Source: Lipingzhangella_A rawalii (GTDB lineage: Bacteria; Actinomycetota; Actinomycetes; Streptosporangiales; Streptosporangiaceae). From it: a stretch of DNA of 64,000 nucleotides. The DNA lies in the NCBI RefSeq assembly GCF_031628175.1, contig NZ_JAVLVT010000003.1, forward strand, positions 594,486 to 658,485, read 5' to 3'. The translations under genes and the position numbers were made by a program. Below, piece by piece: positions 7,448-15,537 of the stretch; the stretch's first letter is position 1, and every line of letters begins with the position of its first letter. The notes under the pieces were generated by a model that saw nothing but the letters and a program-made list of their open reading frames with translations, had not been told where the DNA came from and ran no database searches.

Positions 7448-9976
7448 ATGGCACGCAGTACCGGCGGGGTGGGCCCGGTGACTGGCCCCCTGGCCAAGTC
7501 CGGAAAGAACCCGGAGCACGTGCATCCCTTGGTGTGCCACACTATCGACACCGCCGTTGTGGCCGAAGTGATGTATTCACGGGTGGTTGGGCCCCGGGTC
7601 CGGGATGAGTTGCAGCGTGGGCTTAGACCGCTGGGAGACCCAGAACGATGGGTAGCAGTGCTGTGTGGGCTTCACGACTTGGGCAAATGTAGCCCAGCAT
7701 TCCAGGGTCGGTTTCCCGGGCAGTCTGACTCGCGACTGGCGCCAGAGGCGCAGGAAGTGCTGAACCTCAACCGGCCGAACTCCGGGGTGCCGCGGGTGGA
7801 CATCTGGCACAGCACCCTCTCTGCGCTGCACATGAGCGACATGCTGACGAGACTGGGCGCTCCCGAAGCCACGGTGACAGGGATTGCCGACATCCTGGGC
7901 GGACATCACGGTTGGTTCCCGGCACCCGGAGCGGTGCGGCACGCGCAGGACTACGCTGCCCAGCACGGAGGCCGAGACTGGCACGCGGCCCGTGACGACC
8001 TGGTGCGTACGGTTCTCGAACTGTGGGGACTCGATCCGCAACATTCCGAATGGCCACAGGTGGAGCTTTCCGTCATCGCTGCTGTCGGTCTAGCGGGGTT
8101 AACCACAATCAGTGACTGGATTGCCTCAGATGCAAGCCGGTTTCCCTACCATCCACAGGTAGGAGATCTGGTCGCCTACCGGGACTATGCGCGAAAGGTC
8201 GGTAAACAGATTCCCGCTGACCTCGCGTGGAATCCCTGGAGCCCACCGAAGTCCCCGAGCTACCACACGCTGTTTCCGAACCAGGGGGAACCACGAGGCC
8301 TACAGCGCGCGGTTGAGCGGCTGGTCGCTGGCTGCGTCACGCCCGGCGTGATGATGATCGAGGCTCCTACCGGAGAGGGCAAGACCCGGGCGGGGCTGAT
8401 CGCTGCTGCCGCGTTGGCACGAAACCTAGGGTTGTCCGGACTGTACGTGGCCTTGCCTACCCGCGCGTTGAGCCGACAGAGCCACCATGAGTTACAGGAG
8501 ACCTTGGTACGCACCGGTTCCCCATTGCGGGCGCATCGGGTCTACTCGGGAGCACAGGAGGATCGTGCTACGGACGAACCGCCCGTCCGGCCCACAGATG
8601 TGGGCGCGGACGGGGCGGAGACGTTCATCGGGCGCGACGAACGGGACGAGGACTCCCCACTGTCGTGGTTCGTGCGTAAACGGGGGCTGTTGTTTCCGAT
8701 CGGGACGGGCACGATTGACCAGGCCTTGTACGCGGTCAACCGGAGCCGACACAACTTCGTGCGCCTGACCGGACTGAGTACCAAGGTTCTGCTCGTGGAC
8801 GAGGCGCACTCTTATGACGCGTTCACCAACCGGGAGTTCACCGTATTGATGTGGTGGTGTGGGCGGCTCGGTATCCCCGTCGTGCTCATGTCGGCTACGC
8901 TACCCGCCCACGTCCGTGTGGAGCTGGTCGCCCAATGGCAGGCTGGTAACCGCGGCGAGACTCGATCCGATGCGCACCAGGTTCCGAAGGGTACTGGAAC
9001 CTGGGCGGTCTCCTGGTATGACGGCCACCGGCAAGTGGCTCGGCAAGAATTCGCTCCGATCCGCCACAAGCGGGTCAAACTGACCCATATGCCCGACGAC
9101 TTCGCGGCCATCGCCAATGCGGTCCTGCGTCGTGTCGAGGGCGGTGGCTGCGCGATGATCGTGCTGAACACGGTGTCCCGGGTACAGCGGATGTGGCAGT
9201 GTCTCCAGAAGTCGCTTCTAGGACTGGATGGTCCGCCCCATCTGGTCAGGATCCACGGACAGCTCGACGACTCGGAGCGCCGTGACTGCGAGGCCGAGGT
9301 GCTGGGGCTGTTGGGGACCACAGCACGGCAGGATCGGCATGGCATCGTGGTGGGTACCTCTGTGCTGGAGCACGGTCTGGACGTCTGCGCCGATCTCCTC
9401 GTGTCGGATCTGTGTCCGGTGGACCTGTTGCTCCAGCGGCTTGGCCGGCTACATCGGGACGACACGCGTTCGCGTCCGGACCAGCTGACCATACCGGAGC
9501 TGCTGCTGGTGGACTCGACGGAACACCTTGAGGGTGGTTCCGGTGCCGCACCGGCAGCGGACCTCCCGGCGGGACACACGAGGATCCACCCCCCGCTGCT
9601 CCTGCGGGGCACGCGGGGGCTATTGCGGACGCGCACCGAAGTCGACCTTCCCACCGAAATTCCTCGGTTGGTGCACCAGCTCTACGGTGGGTTGACCAAT
9701 CAGGAGCGCGAGGAGCTGTGGCGCTGGGGTGGAGCCAGACGGATTCACCAGGCAGCCGCCCCGGCTGACCCGGGAGACACCCAACCGACGGGCGAGGCAG
9801 AGCTGACCGCTGCCGAAGAGCGCGTCCTAGCCGGGGACCGAGCGACCTACGCGCGTCGCATCGACCGGGGTGAGTTCCGCGGGAACCTCCAGTGTGTCCC
9901 CTTGTTACTCGACAGGGACCACATCGGCGAACTCACCAGGCAGTCGGTTTCCCCGAAGACCCGCGAGGGCCGCTGA
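7448..9976 (+). CDS. cas3: CRISPR-associated Cas3 (HD nuclease-helicase), type I-E
   Basis: An 842-residue fused HD nuclease and superfamily 2 helicase, the effector that degrades DNA bound by Cascade. The HD domain shows HPLVCHTIDTA and LHDLGK (about residue 75), later GGHHGW. Helicase motif I is APTGEGKTRAGL, motif II LLVDEAHSYD, motif III LMSATLP and motif VI QRLGRLHRDD. All catalytic motifs appear intact. ATG 7448 is chosen; the longer frame back to 7214 overlaps the upstream gene. The Cascade genes follow after a 565-bp gap that is unusual for a cas operon. Confidence 0.95.
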   Translation: MARSTGGVGPVTGPLAKSGKNPEHVHPLVCHTIDTAVVAEVMYSRVVGPRVRDELQRGLRPLGDPERWVAVLCGLHDLGKCSPAFQGRFPGQSDSRLAPEAQEVLNLNRPNSGVPRVDIWHSTLSALHMSDMLTRLGAPEATVTGIADILGGHHGWFPAPGAVRHAQDYAAQHGGRDWHAARDDLVRTVLELWGLDPQHSEWPQVELSVIAAVGLAGLTTISDWIASDASRFPYHPQVGDLVAYRDYARKVGKQIPADLAWNPWSPPKSPSYHTLFPNQGEPRGLQRAVERLVAGCVTPGVMMIEAPTGEGKTRAGLIAAAALARNLGLSGLYVALPTRALSRQSHHELQETLVRTGSPLRAHRVYSGAQEDRATDEPPVRPTDVGADGAETFIGRDERDEDSPLSWFVRKRGLLFPIGTGTIDQALYAVNRSRHNFVRLTGLSTKVLLVDEAHSYDAFTNREFTVLMWWCGRLGIPVVLMSATLPAHVRVELVAQWQAGNRGETRSDAHQVPKGTGTWAVSWYDGHRQVARQEFAPIRHKRVKLTHMPDDFAAIANAVLRRVEGGGCAMIVLNTVSRVQRMWQCLQKSLLGLDGPPHLVRIHGQLDDSERRDCEAEVLGLLGTTARQDRHGIVVGTSVLEHGLDVCADLLVSDLCPVDLLLQRLGRLHRDDTRSRPDQLTIPELLLVDSTEHLEGGSGAAPAADLPAGHTRIHPPLLLRGTRGLLRTRTEVDLPTEIPRLVHQLYGGLTNQEREELWRWGGARRIHQAAAPADPGDTQPTGEAELTAAEERVLAGDRATYARRIDRGEFRGNLQCVPLLLDRDHIGELTRQSVSPKTREGR

Positions 9977-10036
9977 CCCGGTGGAGGGGTGCACTGGGGT
10001 GGAGATGCGCCGCGCTGGAGGCGGTGGCCGGGCTAG

Positions 10037-10210
10037 CTATAGGGCGGTGAGCAGCAGGACGGCGAGTACTAACAGCAGCCCGATCGCGGCTGTGCGGGCT
10101 ACGCGGAGGAGTGTGGTGGCCAGGGTGGTGACCGCGGCGTGGCTGATGACGAGGTGGTGGACCTGGAGGGCCGGCTCGTCGTGGCGGTCAGGGGCAGTAC
10201 TGGGTGGCAC
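10037..10210 (-). CDS. Small single-pass membrane protein, unrecognised
   Basis: A 57-residue ORF on the strand opposite the cas genes, in the cas3-cse1 gap. GTG 10210 is preceded at 7 nt by AGGAG (10222-10218). The C-terminus, residues 41-57 (TAAIGLLLVLAVLLLTA), is a clear membrane segment. Residues 20-38 look amphipathic, and the N-terminus is Pro/His/acid-rich. A perfect TTGACA lies at 10279-10274 on this strand, without a convincing -10. I do not recognise the family. It could be a membrane-active small toxin or an unrelated small protein; the ribosome-binding site and hydropathy are the only evidence that it is coding. Confidence 0.45.
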   Translation of the reverse strand: MPPSTAPDRHDEPALQVHHLVISHAAVTTLATTLLRVARTAAIGLLLVLAVLLLTAL

Positions 10211-10287
10211 GGGTGGGCTCCTGGAGGTCTGGGGGGTGGGGTGGGTGTCAGTGTGGCAGCAGGCTGATCCTTGTGTCAATAATTATG

Positions 10288-10312
10288 AACGCAGCATGAT
10301 GCGCCCTTGATT
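10288..10312 (+). promoter_or_regulatory. Partial match to the mini-CRISPR spacer (candidate target)
   Basis: This segment matches the spacer-like sequence 91 bp downstream at 17 of 25 positions, including an uninterrupted CATGATGCG. It is preceded by ATG at 10285-10287, a trinucleotide accepted as PAM by the E. coli type I-E system. The AT-rich TAATTATGAA just upstream could be a -10 region on either strand. The role as a Cascade target is inference. Confidence 0.4.
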
Positions 10313-10349
10313 CGTGTGGAAGGTGCTCGTGTCGTCCCCTATGCTGGCG

Positions 10350-10432
10350 ATATCCCGAGCCACGTTCGGGATGGCTCTGGCGCGTCATGATGCGTCCTGG
10401 AGCACTCTCCCCGCGCCCGCGGGGATGTCTTT
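10350..10432 (+). CRISPR. Mini-CRISPR-like unit: degenerate repeat, 25-nt spacer, repeat
   Basis: The second element (10404-10432) contains TCCCCGCGCC-GCGGGGAT-like sequence matching the E. coli type I-E repeat core at 18 of 19 positions, with stem CCCCGCG/CGCGGGG. The first (10350-10378) is degenerate but forms a hairpin (ATCCCGA 10352-10358 with TCGGGAT 10366-10372) and shares the handle-like 3' end GGGATGNCT. They flank 25 nt at 10379-10403. Orientation is the same as the Cascade genes. Architecture resembles CreA/CreR-type regulatory crRNA loci. It is not a normal array, which would have identical repeats and about 32-nt spacers. Confidence 0.55.
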
Positions 10433-10482
10433 CACCAGTTGGTGGACATAGGGCGCCTATGCCCGTGCCCGCCAACTGGTGA
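10432..10482 (+). promoter_or_regulatory. Nested hairpin upstream of cse1
   Basis: TCACCAGTTGG (10432-10442) and CCAACTGGTGA (10472-10482) form a perfect 11-bp inverted repeat. It encloses a second one, CATAGG/CCTATG (10447-10452 and 10456-10461). It lies directly after the repeat-like element and 6 nt before a Shine-Dalgarno. It could terminate a short mini-CRISPR RNA or act as an operator or attenuator for Cascade expression. Confidence 0.55.
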
Positions 10483-10501
10483 TCTTTGAGGAAGTAGCGC
10501 T

Positions 10502-10564
10502 ATGGTGTTCGCCGTCTCACTCGCAGTCCCCTGGAGCCGCGGTGCCGTACAATCTGCTGGATGA
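10502..10564 (+). CDS. 20-codon leader ORF overlapping the cse1 start
   Basis: ATG 10502 follows an excellent GAGGAAG site (10488-10494, 7 nt spacing) and encodes MVFAVSLAVPWSRGAVQSAG, ending at TGA 10562-10564. That is 20 nt inside cse1 if cse1 starts at GTG 10542. It has a better ribosome-binding site than cse1 itself, so termination here may feed reinitiation at cse1. Coding status is inference. Confidence 0.35.
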   Translation: MVFAVSLAVPWSRGAVQSAG

Positions 10565-12233
10565 AGGCTGGATTCCCTGTGTCCAGCTGGACGGCAGCAC
10601 CACATACGTGGGGCTACTCGACACGCTGTACCGGGCGCACGAACTGCGGGGGATACAGGGCGAGGCGCCTGTGGTTACCGCGGCGCTGTACCGGTTGCTG
10701 CTGGCGTTCGCCCACCGTGCGCTCGGCGGGCCGCGTCACACCCGGGAGTGGGGGGAGCTCTGGACGAGTCCCACCCTGGCCGAAAAGTGGATCGACAAGC
10801 GGATTCAGCAGTACCGAGCTGATTTCGACAGTCGCTTCCTGCTCGACGGGCAGCAGCATCCCTTCCTACAGTCTCCAGGGTTGGCATACCGAGAGTTCGG
10901 TTCGGCCGCGAAACTGGTCTTTCACCGTGCCACCGGTAACAACGTCACCCTGTTCGACCACCTTACTGCCGCAGACGAGTTCCACCTGCATCCGGCTACG
11001 GCCGCGCGCTGGCTGGTCACCACGCACGCCTTCGATGCCGGGGGGTTGAAAAGTCCGGACGTGAACGGTGCCAAGTCCTCGGTGCGGGGGCTGTGTAACT
11101 ATTTCGGCACCGCCGTGGTCATCGGGAAGAACCTCAAGGAGACCCTGCTGCTGAACCTGCCGGTTTACGCTCCAGATCAGGGTTTACCGTTGGGAACTCG
11201 GGAGCAGGATCGCCCAGCTTGGGAGGCCGACACTGCGCCGGAACCCCGTGCCGACCAGGAAGGTCGCCCGCCGTTGGGATGGACGGACCTGTTGACCTGG
11301 CCCTCGCGGCGCGTTCTGCTTCAGCACGCCCACCCGGATGGTGCCCCTGCCGTCACCGGGGCCGTGATCACGCCGGGGACCCGTCCGCGGGGCCGCAGTT
11401 CCGGGCACGAGGGGACGTCGGTGCAGGAGGACCTACATCATGTCGAGATGATGGCCGCGTTCCGCGCGCCGGTACGGAGCGCCTCCGGGCGTTCGGCCTC
11501 GAAGTCCACGGGCGCGCGGCGTCTTCTGCCCGTGCAGCTGGAGAGGGTGCGGGGAATCTGGCGACACGCGCACGAGTTTTTGCTGCCGGTGGGGGAGCCG
11601 GTAGGTCAACCACGGTTGCGGCCGCGCACCATCGACCACGTTGCACAAATGATCGATCAGAAGGAGCTGTCGAGTTCGCACCGGTTTACGCTGCGCGTGT
11701 ACGGGCAGCAGCTGGATGATCAAGGTGGCGCGGTAGAAGCCTGGCACGAGGAGGCCCTCCCAATGCCGGTAGCCCTGTTGCGCACCACCGGCTCGGACTG
11801 GCCCCTGGAGACCCTGCTCGGCCTGGCCGTCGGTTTGGCTGACGATGTGGGGGAGGAGCTTGCGAATCTGGAACGCTCCTACCGTCGTGTTCAGAAAGGT
11901 GATCTTTCGGAAGAGGCCGCCCGGATGCAACGGTGGTACTGGCCGGTGTTGGACCGTCCGTTCCAGAGGGTGTTGGGCGAGCTTGGGGATCTCGTCGCGC
12001 AGGGGGAGCCCGAGCAGACGACCACCCGGCGGGCACTGCGGCGGCACTTCAAGGGCTGGGGGTGCACGGTCCAGGCGTCCGCTCGTCAGGCCGTTGACAT
12101 CTGGCAGTGGAAACATCCCCGCACCACATCGCGGCAGCTGCTCGCGCTTGCCGATCTCGGCAACGTTTTCGGTGCCAGGCTGCAGGAACTCGGTACGGCC
12201 TACTCCGTGCGTGTGAAACAGATCTGTTGGTGA
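10542..12233 (+). CDS. cse1: Cascade large subunit Cse1 (Cas8e/CasA)
   Basis: A 563-residue large subunit of type I-E Cascade that recognises the PAM and recruits Cas3. The N-terminus MPYNLLDEGWIPCVQLDG from GTG 10542 matches the family start; an in-frame GTG at 10479 would add 21 residues inside the hairpin. The central segment GLCNYFGTAVVIGKN and the C-terminal helical-bundle region are as expected. It is identified by position before cse2-cas7-cas5-cas6 and by overall sequence character. The stop overlaps an alternative cse2 GTG start. Confidence 0.9.
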   Translation: MPYNLLDEGWIPCVQLDGSTTYVGLLDTLYRAHELRGIQGEAPVVTAALYRLLLAFAHRALGGPRHTREWGELWTSPTLAEKWIDKRIQQYRADFDSRFLLDGQQHPFLQSPGLAYREFGSAAKLVFHRATGNNVTLFDHLTAADEFHLHPATAARWLVTTHAFDAGGLKSPDVNGAKSSVRGLCNYFGTAVVIGKNLKETLLLNLPVYAPDQGLPLGTREQDRPAWEADTAPEPRADQEGRPPLGWTDLLTWPSRRVLLQHAHPDGAPAVTGAVITPGTRPRGRSSGHEGTSVQEDLHHVEMMAAFRAPVRSASGRSASKSTGARRLLPVQLERVRGIWRHAHEFLLPVGEPVGQPRLRPRTIDHVAQMIDQKELSSSHRFTLRVYGQQLDDQGGAVEAWHEEALPMPVALLRTTGSDWPLETLLGLAVGLADDVGEELANLERSYRRVQKGDLSEEAARMQRWYWPVLDRPFQRVLGELGDLVAQGEPEQTTTRRALRRHFKGWGCTVQASARQAVDIWQWKHPRTTSRQLLALADLGNVFGARLQELGTAYSVRVKQICW

Positions 12234-12241
12234 GGAACGTT

Positions 12242-12868
12242 GTGGTCAACGAAGCGCAGAACCAGCCCTCTACGGCGGAGCGGCGCCGCAGTTTCATCGG
12301 TGCGTTGTACCGGCAGAGCCGGAATCTTCGTTCTCGGGATAAACATCTGGCCGCCAGGGCGCGCGCGACCCTGGCCCGGCTTCGACGTAGTCTCACCGAT
12401 CCGCACTACCTGCCGGAAGCCTATGACCTATTGGCCGAGAGTGACATTCTCGCGTACCATCCGGCGAGCCAGGAGCGGCCGTATCTGCTCGTCGCTGGGC
12501 TGTTCGGGGTCCATCCCCTGCCACCCCAAGACGACGGTGAGCGATGGCGACTAGGGGAGGCGCTGGCCCACCTTGGCGAACATCCCTCCGCAGAGGCACG
12601 TCTACGGCAACTGCTGAACGCCGACTTTCCCACCCTCGAATACCGGCTGCGCCAATGTGTACAGCTGCTACACAGCCACAACATTCCCCTGGACTACCGG
12701 TGGCTCTTGGAGGACCTGCTCGAGGTGCACAAATGCGCGGCCGGGAGCCAGGAGGACTACAGGGTTCGTCTGATGTGGGCCCGTTCGTTCAAGCAGCGCC
12801 AGTACCAGCTTCGGAATACTACGCAGCAGCCAACGCCCCCTTCTGAGCACCAGGGAGACGACACGTGA
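12242..12868 (+). CDS. cse2: Cascade small subunit Cse2 (Cas11)
   Basis: About 208 residues, the small alpha-helical subunit present as a dimer along the crRNA backbone. The N-terminal segment ERRRSFIGALYRQSRNLRSRDKHLAARARATLARLRR and the C-terminal RVRLMWARSFKQ fit the basic helical family. Start GTG 12242 has GAGGAA four nt upstream; GTG 12230, overlapping the cse1 stop, is the alternative. The stop TGA overlaps the cas7 GTG, so translation is coupled. Confidence 0.88.
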   Translation: MVNEAQNQPSTAERRRSFIGALYRQSRNLRSRDKHLAARARATLARLRRSLTDPHYLPEAYDLLAESDILAYHPASQERPYLLVAGLFGVHPLPPQDDGERWRLGEALAHLGEHPSAEARLRQLLNADFPTLEYRLRQCVQLLHSHNIPLDYRWLLEDLLEVHKCAAGSQEDYRVRLMWARSFKQRQYQLRNTTQQPTPPSEHQGDDT

Positions 12869-14031
12869 TCATCGAGTTGCATCTGCTCCAGTCGTTCCCG
12901 GCAAGCAACTTGAACCGGGACGATGTTGGACAACCCAAGAGTGTGACATTTGGGGGTGTACAACGCGGGCGTGTGTCCAGCCAGTGTCTGAAGCGTTCGG
13001 CTCGGTTGCTGCTTCCACAACTGGGTTTGGCTCTGGACAACACCGGGGTACGTACCAAGCGTCTCGTGGAGCGAACCGCACGCGTACTGGATGGCGCGGA
13101 CCCAGCGGGCTCAGCGGAGCCGAGTGACCAGTCCCGGACCATCGCACGGGAGGGGCTGCGTCGGTTGGGCTTCGAGGTCGACACAAACGACCTCAGTCAG
13201 TATCTGTTCTACGTCGGCCAAGAGGCGGTAAACAATTTCGCAGCTTACTGCAGAACCCACGAGGACAAGCTACTGGCTGCGGCTGAGGAACGTGCCCAGC
13301 AAGCCCAGATGCCGTCGAAGAGTGGATCGAGGACAAAGAAGCCGAAGCCGGATCGAGAGACGGTTGACGCTGGGCACCGCATTCTGGACGCAAGCCACGC
13401 CGTGGACATTGCCCTGTTCGGGCGTATGGTCGCCAACAACACGAACTTCAACGTCACCGCAGCCTCCCAGGTGGCACACGCGTTCTCCACCCACGCTGTG
13501 GCTACAGAGTTCGACTACTACACCGCGGTGGACGACCTCCGACCCGATGGCGAGCCCGGCGCAGACATGATCGGTACTGTTGATTTCAACGCCGCCTGCT
13601 ACTATCGCTACGCTAATCTTGACCTCCAGCAGCTGCGCAGGAACCTCACCGTAGAGCAGGAAAACCTGGTGACCACTGCGACCCGCGCCTGGTTGGAAGC
13701 GTTCATTCGGGCGGTCCCGAGCGGGAAACAGAACTCCATGGCTGCACACACCAGGCCGGATGCGCTTCTCGCGGTGGTACGCGAATACGGTTCTTGGAAT
13801 CTGGCGAATGCGTTTCTGGCACCTGTCACCGGCACCGACCTGATGGCGGACTCCACCAAGCGACTGGCCGAGCATTTTCGGGACCTCCGCCAATTCTATG
13901 GGGACGAGGGAGTTCGTTCGGTTACCGTAGCCTCGGTCTCCAATTGCAATCAGCTCACCGCCGCGGGCGGAGAACACGTGACCAGCCTCGCGGAGTTCAC
14001 CGAGCGGGTAACCACCGCGGCCCAGGACTAG
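12865..14031 (+). CDS. cas7e: Cascade backbone subunit Cas7e (Cse4/CasC)
   Basis: A 388-residue RAMP-fold protein that forms the six-copy backbone around the crRNA spacer. The start IIELHLLQSFPASNLNRDDVGQPK is diagnostic of Cas7e, as are VQRGRVSSQCLKRS and RPDALLAVVREYGSWNLANAF. GTG start overlaps the cse2 stop. cas5e follows after 3 bp. Confidence 0.95.
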   Translation: MIIELHLLQSFPASNLNRDDVGQPKSVTFGGVQRGRVSSQCLKRSARLLLPQLGLALDNTGVRTKRLVERTARVLDGADPAGSAEPSDQSRTIAREGLRRLGFEVDTNDLSQYLFYVGQEAVNNFAAYCRTHEDKLLAAAEERAQQAQMPSKSGSRTKKPKPDRETVDAGHRILDASHAVDIALFGRMVANNTNFNVTAASQVAHAFSTHAVATEFDYYTAVDDLRPDGEPGADMIGTVDFNAACYYRYANLDLQQLRRNLTVEQENLVTTATRAWLEAFIRAVPSGKQNSMAAHTRPDALLAVVREYGSWNLANAFLAPVTGTDLMADSTKRLAEHFRDLRQFYGDEGVRSVTVASVSNCNQLTAAGGEHVTSLAEFTERVTTAAQD

Positions 14032-14034
14032 CCG

Positions 14035-14763
14035 ATGACTATCGCAACTCTGGCGCTTCGGTTCGACGCGCCCATGCAATCCTGGGGACAGCGATCCCAG
14101 TTCATCGACCGGGATACCGGTACCGAGCCCACCAAGTCCGGGGTGGTTGGCGTGCTGGGGGCGGCATGCGGCGTTGACCGCACTGACGATCTCCGGGTCC
14201 AGGAGCTCGGGCAGCTGACGATGGGGGTACGGGTCGATCGAGAGGGACTCCTCGAGTCTGACTTCCACACCACCCAGAACGTGCCGAATACGGCGGGTGT
14301 CAACAAGCGCACCGTGGTAAGTCGCCGGAGCTATCTCGCCGATGCTCTATTCCTGGTGTTACTGGAGGGGGACTCCGAAACACTCACTAGGCTGGAGCAG
14401 GCGGTGCGTTCGCCGCACTGGCCCCTCTGTTTCGGTCGGAAGGCGTTCGTTCCCGCCACCCCACTAGTGGATCCGCCCGGCGCGGTTCCAGCCGGCGGGA
14501 AGGTCACTGGGCTCTTCCACCGTCCACTGCACGAGGTCGTGTGTGAACTGCCCTGGTTGGAGCCGCGTCCGGAAGAGCGGCAGGCAGTGATCACCGAGGG
14601 TGAGGGTCTACGGCTGCGGGCCGTGGTTGACGTGGCCCCCGACGCCGTTGACGCGGAGCCGCGTCTCGACAGCCCACTGTCCTTCCACCCGGACAACCGA
14701 CGGTTCACCACCCGCACGGTACGAGTGACATATGTTTCGCCCCCACCGCCATCACAGTCGTGA
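14035..14763 (+). CDS. cas5e: Cascade subunit Cas5e (CasD)
   Basis: A 242-residue RAMP protein that caps the 5' handle of the crRNA. LALRFDAPMQSWGQRSQF at the N-terminus and the PTKSGVVGVLGAACG loop are highly characteristic. The middle has DFHTTQNVPNTAGVNKRTVVSRRSYLAD. It starts 3 bp after the cas7e stop and ends 13 bp before cas6e. Confidence 0.95.
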   Translation: MTIATLALRFDAPMQSWGQRSQFIDRDTGTEPTKSGVVGVLGAACGVDRTDDLRVQELGQLTMGVRVDREGLLESDFHTTQNVPNTAGVNKRTVVSRRSYLADALFLVLLEGDSETLTRLEQAVRSPHWPLCFGRKAFVPATPLVDPPGAVPAGGKVTGLFHRPLHEVVCELPWLEPRPEERQAVITEGEGLRLRAVVDVAPDAVDAEPRLDSPLSFHPDNRRFTTRTVRVTYVSPPPPSQS

Positions 14764-14776
14764 AGGGCCCGTTCGC

Positions 14777-15508
14777 GTGTTCCTGAGCAAACTGAGTCCC
14801 AACGTTTCCGCGCACGCCTTCCGGCGTGACTACGCCAATGTGCACGACATGCACCGGACGATCATGTCGGCATTCCCGAAGCTGACGGAGGGGACATCCG
14901 TGCGTCGCGAACACGGGGTGCTGTGGCGAATGGAAACATCAGGGACCGGATACACGCTGCTCGTGCAGAGCTGCACTGAGCCTGACTGGACACAGCTGCC
15001 GAAGTGGTACCTGCGGGCGCCCGCACAGGTACGCTCGTTGCAGCCAGTGCTCGATGCGATCCAACCCGGACGAGTCATGGCGTTTCGCCTGGTGGCCAAT
15101 CCGACGCGGGCACGGGCGCCCGTCGGAAGCCCCCCAGGCAATCGCCCACGTGGGGTGGCCAAGCCGCTGTACCGGCCAGAGGACCAGATCTCCTGGCTAC
15201 TGCGCAAGGGCGAACAACACGGTTTCATCGTGCCGAGCGGCAGCGACCGCCGACCGGACGTTGCGCCAGCTCCCGTACCGAAAGTGATTGGCTATAAGCA
15301 GGTGGACGGGCACGAGTCCGACCGGGCCTGCGTGCGGGAGGGTGGTCGCCTTGGCCGAACCAAGATTACGATTTCGCCGGTGCGGTTCAACGGTCACTTG
15401 GTGGTTACCGACAGTACGGCTCTGGTCGAGGCGCTCTGTGCCGGGATCGGGCGCGGAAAGGCCTTCGGATGTGGCCTGCTCAGCCTTGCCCCAGCCCAGA
15501 ATTACTGA
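14777..15508 (+). CDS. cas6e: crRNA endoribonuclease Cas6e (CasE)
   Basis: A 243-residue endoribonuclease that cuts pre-crRNA in the repeat hairpin and stays bound to the 3' stem. N-terminal VFLSKLSPNVSAHAFRRDYANVHDMHRTIMSAF contains the conserved His region. The glycine-rich motif AGIGRGKAFGCGLLSLAP is the RAMP G-loop at the C-terminus. GTG 14777 is chosen because AAGGG lies 9 nt upstream and the N-terminus then matches the family; the frame back to 14732 is within cas5e. Its presence with repeat-like hairpins but no array is notable. Confidence 0.93.
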   Translation: MFLSKLSPNVSAHAFRRDYANVHDMHRTIMSAFPKLTEGTSVRREHGVLWRMETSGTGYTLLVQSCTEPDWTQLPKWYLRAPAQVRSLQPVLDAIQPGRVMAFRLVANPTRARAPVGSPPGNRPRGVAKPLYRPEDQISWLLRKGEQHGFIVPSGSDRRPDVAPAPVPKVIGYKQVDGHESDRACVREGGRLGRTKITISPVRFNGHLVVTDSTALVEALCAGIGRGKAFGCGLLSLAPAQNY

Positions 15509-15511
15509 ATT

Positions 15512-15537
15512 GGTCCCCCGCCCTGGTGCGGGAGACC
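15512..15537 (+). terminator. Terminator of the cas operon
   Basis: GGTCCCCCGC (15512-15521) pairs with GCGGGAGACC (15528-15537) with one mismatch and a 6-nt loop, starting 4 bp after the cas6e stop. No cas1, cas2 or repeat array follows. Confidence 0.7.
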
